Under the pieces are notes generated by a model that saw only the letters and a list, made by a program, of their open reading frames with translations, did not search any database and was not told the origin of the DNA. DNA of 64,000 nt from Embiotoca jacksoni (Eukaryota; Chordata; Actinopteri; Embiotocidae). A program made the position numbers and the translations under genes. The stretch is taken from NCBI GenBank assembly GCA_022577435.1, contig JAKOON010000015.1:12102830-12166829 (forward strand). Direction: 5' to 3'. Of this stretch, positions 61,136-64,000 are shown one piece after another (positions within the stretch are counted from its first letter, which is position 1; each line of letters opens with the position of its first letter).

Positions 61136-62250
61136 GGCGCCTCACTGCTCAACAAAACAACATCAAACAAAAGAAATACTATCAACACTGACGTTAAAAC
61201 CACAGAGATGGGGTGGGAGGCGCAGGTCAAATCAGAACAATTACATGTACTTTAATTCAAGGTTAACGTCATGTTGATGAGAAACTGGTATTACAGCTCT
61301 CATTCTGGGGATGCCTTCAACAATTTGTCGCCGTAAAGTTGTCCTAAAACAAACAATCCTCTCCAATCGTCGCAAAGTCCGAGAAACCGCTTGACGCCAA
61401 TATAATCGATTACGTTCACGTGTTGATACGATACAAAACGCAGCTCTTGCACGCGGACGCGTCTCTGCATCTGACGTGTAATCGTGCTTCCAGCTCGCGA
61501 CTTTGCTGGCTAAATTAGCTTAGCATAACTTCCCGAGCGGCACAAAAAAAACAAAAAAAAAACTACCAAAATACGCAAAAAAAAAACAAAAAAAAAACTT
61601 ATAAAAGCAGCAGACTGTTAAAAGTGAACAAATTTTTTTGATGTTGTTCGGTAAATTATACGACGCGATCTAATGTTAAACCTCCGATCAGGCCCAGCGT
61701 GGTGGAGGCGCTACAGTTAGCATGGCGGCTAATGGCTGAGCGGAATATATATTCAGCACCACGTACCTTCACTACCTTCAGTTTATTAGATCTGAAGAGT
61801 CTTGATCCGCACACACTCAGCTACCACAACATTTCTCGCCGTATTTTCTTCTTCTTTCTTTTTTTTTCTATATATCAGTGTTTGTGTTGATTTGTCTTCA
61901 TACAAACGCATCACGCACGACTACCGACGGCGGCCCCACGATGAGCGCTCTCCGGTGGGAGTCACAGACAACACTTACGCCACTTACGTCACTTACGCCA
62001 CTTACGCCCGATACGAAAGCCTCTTCCTTCCGTACGAAGTGCGGCTCTACGTAGAAAAAGATGCGCCGGCGTCGAGGAAGCGCGATCGTGAGAGTACCCG
62101 GATGCTCGTCGTTTCCGGTGCACGACTGCTCCCTGCAGTGTTGGAGGGCGACCTGCAGGGTGACGAGCAGACCGGCACATCCGGGAACTTTGCGTTTCAG
62201 AAATGTGCCCGACCACATACGAGTCTCTCTGTAGACTTTAATCTAAAATA
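61136..62250 (-). promoter_or_regulatory. prpf8 5' flank, CpG-rich promoter region
   Basis: The prpf8 start codon lies 13 bp after a good acceptor-like TTGTTGAGCAG, which suggests a non-coding first exon further upstream, as in human. CpG-rich sequence at about 61380-61520 and 61680-62200 fits a housekeeping promoter. Simple A-rich repeats occur at 61542-61600. Tandem CACTTACGYC units at about 61974-62008 include TTACGTCA, a CRE-like site. The exact transcription start is not visible. Confidence 0.45.
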
Positions 62251-62787
62251 GCGTTACAAAACCAATCTGCTGTAAACCACCGGATTAAAATTACTTTTAA
62301 AAAATGACACCGCGGCACCATGTCTAGGGGTCATATTTAATCGGAGGTAATAGTTTTTCCCATCATTGTTGGTGCAACTAACTACACAGCAAGTCTCCGG
62401 CATAGCCTTATTATTTCAACCGGTTAGTTTAAAGCAGAAATTTTGGGAGAAAAGTCTCAACTTCCTCTGATTCTCTGTTGCTGTCAATGCAACGCAAGCG
62501 ACATTTACATCTGGACACAGACACACTGTAGTCTTACATCTGGTGAAAACATGTGATTAATGGGTGAATTGACAACGTTGTTAAAGCTTTGGGACCGCCA
62601 ACGTGATAAAAGGCTTTGCAAGTACTGACCATTTGTTATTTGATATATGGAGCTATATATTTATAATAATAGTTATATATATTATTATTATCATAAATGG
62701 AATTATAATGGCAATAAGTGAAAATGAAAGGCAACCAGATCAGCAGTTGTTGTCAGTTTAGTCAATAAGACTGTACAATAACTCACC

Positions 62788-63030
62788 TCTGGCAAAATCT
62801 ATCACATAACAAATACATTGTTGACTGTGTTTCTTGGTTGTTTGTATATAATATATATAGATATATACTGTACTGTATATACTGTGCATTTTATATTTTT
62901 TTACTGCTATTTTACTGCTATTTTATTGCTTTTTGATTATTCTATTATTATCTTATTGCTTCTGTATGCTGCTGTAGCGAAACAATTTCCCCTCGGGGAT
63001 TAATAAAGTAACTACCTACCTACCTACCTA
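62788..63030 (+). mobile_element. Short retroposon (copy 2)
   Basis: Same order as the nested element at 10069-10336: TCTGGCAAAATCTATCACAT, ATTGTTGACTG, (TA)n, then TTCCCCTCGGGGATTAATAAAGTAACTACC and a (TACC)n tail. The two copies define both element ends. No coding capacity. Confidence 0.8.
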
Positions 63031-63068
63031 GTAAAAACGGTGTAGACTCAGAAAGCAGACAGAATGGA

Positions 63069-63185
63069 TCAATCAGAGGGCAGGATAGAATAGGCCAATG
63101 GGAAGCAAGGATAAATAGACCAATCAGATATTCTATATTTTATCTTGCCTTCCCATTGGTCTATTCTAAACTGCTCTCAGATTGG
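63069..63185. repeat. Imperfect inverted repeat with CCAAT boxes
   Basis: Arms of about 50 bp (63069-63120 and 63132-63185) share, in opposite orientation, the series CAATCAGAG/CTCTCAGATTGG, TAGAATAG, CCAATGGGAAG and GATAAA. Five CCAAT/ATTGG motifs are present. It may be a small palindromic element or, if functional, an NF-Y cluster. Confidence 0.7.
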
Positions 63186-63736
63186 CCTAGTAGCAAACTC
63201 AATAAAGTTTTTTTTTTTTTTTTCCTGTTTGGGGTTTTCTCTTCAGCTCTGAAAGACAAACCTTTTTTATTCTTTAACATTTGGACACAAGCCCTCCTGT
63301 GCTTTATAAACTAACAGTTTAACACAAAAAGGTTAAAACAAACTTATTGTACACCGAAGTCTGGTGGTGCAATACCTCACTTAACTTCCCAAAATAGTCT
63401 AAATTATTAAATTATTTTTTTGACGGCTCCATAGTAAAGTTATCCACGCTTTCATTTTCTCATTTTGTTTCGCTAAAAAAATATGAAATTATAAAAATAT
63501 TATAATATTTTTCATATATAATTTATATGAAATTATAAAAATATTATCGTCAGAAGTTGTTTGTGAAACCGATTCAGGCTTTCGCTTTAAAACTATAAGT
63601 AATGACGCTTTTATTCTGAAACAACTGACCGGAAAAGGGGCAGACCTGACCAAAGTACTTCTTCTTATTCGCACCGTGTTTGCTTTTGAAATCAGTTTGA
63701 AGCCAGTTTTAAAGCTTTTAATAGTCTTCGTGCAGA

Positions 63737-63772
63737 ATGGCGACTTGTGACGACGTCCGGGAAAATGTGAAG
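63737..63772 (+). CDS. Possible first coding exon of an unidentified gene
   Basis: An ATG at 63737 opens a 12-codon frame (MATCDDVRENVK) that ends at AAG/GTACTT, an acceptable donor, in phase 0. It lies in a slightly G-C richer stretch at the window edge, divergent from prpf8. I do not recognise the protein. The remainder, if real, is outside the window. The rest of 63773-64000 shows nothing else. Confidence 0.25.
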
Positions 63773-64000
63773 GTACTTGAGAGCTGACTGTCAGACACCG
63801 TTCAAGCTTCGTGTTCATTTTCAAAAGCTGTTGGGACGTTGCATAATAGTCGCTCGGTCATGTTTCATTTCCAACCCATGGAGAATTGTTTTTAAACTAA
63901 GTGAATACGATCCGAGTTGCTGTGTTGCTTCTTTGGGAACAATGATGTTTAAAACGTTTTCCAGATGTTCGTCAAGATTATAAACAATTAAATCATAACT

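Larger units (their letters stand above)
62251..63736. other. Intergenic beyond prpf8
   Basis: It holds retroposon copy 2 (62788-63030) and an inverted repeat with CCAAT boxes (63069-63185), plus A-T rich sequence. No exon is recognised. Confidence 0.5.

Noticed and set aside
61802..62251. 149-codon plus-strand frame and minus-strand frames upstream of prpf8
   Set aside because: They lie in CpG-rich promoter-like sequence, have low complexity (Phe run, Tyr-Ala-Thr repeat), and match no family I know.

Overview
The window is vertebrate nuclear DNA, and almost certainly teleost fish. Genes are split into short exons with GT-AG introns. Long CA/TG microsatellites are frequent, and repeat tails of a type common in fish genomes are present. 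Every recognisable protein is a vertebrate orthologue. I built gene models by hand: translated exons were matched to remembered family sequences, and reading phase was checked across every splice junction. No database search was run.

Layout. (1) 1-7518, minus: slc13a2-like sodium/dicarboxylate cotransporter, cut by the left window edge. (2) 7519-11028: non-coding, with a minisatellite and a hAT-like element that carries a nested retroposon. (3) 11029-14760, plus: slc46a1, proton-coupled folate transporter. (4) 17804-21854, minus: sarm1, the TIR NADase of axon degeneration. (5) 24246-28281, plus: vitronectin. (6) 29565-36156, minus: scarf1, with an apparent one-base frameshift. (7) 38005-44460, minus: rilp, a Rab7 effector. 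(8) 45637-61135, minus: prpf8, the core spliceosome protein, complete in 42 coding exons. (9) 61136-64000: the upstream region of prpf8, repeats, and a possible first exon of a plus-strand gene at 63737.

The genes do not form an operon or pathway. What unites them is synteny. From memory, slc13a2/slc46a1/sarm1/vtn are neighbours at human 17q11.2 in the same relative orientations, while scarf1/rilp/prpf8 are neighbours at 17p13.3. Here the two blocks abut.

The most interesting signal is a pair of related elements of about 128 nt, each inside a prpf8 intron on the sense strand. They have paired arms, a conserved internal pocket and H/ACA-like features. I propose them as a duplicated intronic H/ACA snoRNA pair. 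Other points of note are two GC-AG introns, UG microsatellites sitting directly on splice sites of scarf1 and rilp, a Gln/Asn/Trp repeat in vitronectin, and a nested transposon with a perfect 8-bp target duplication.
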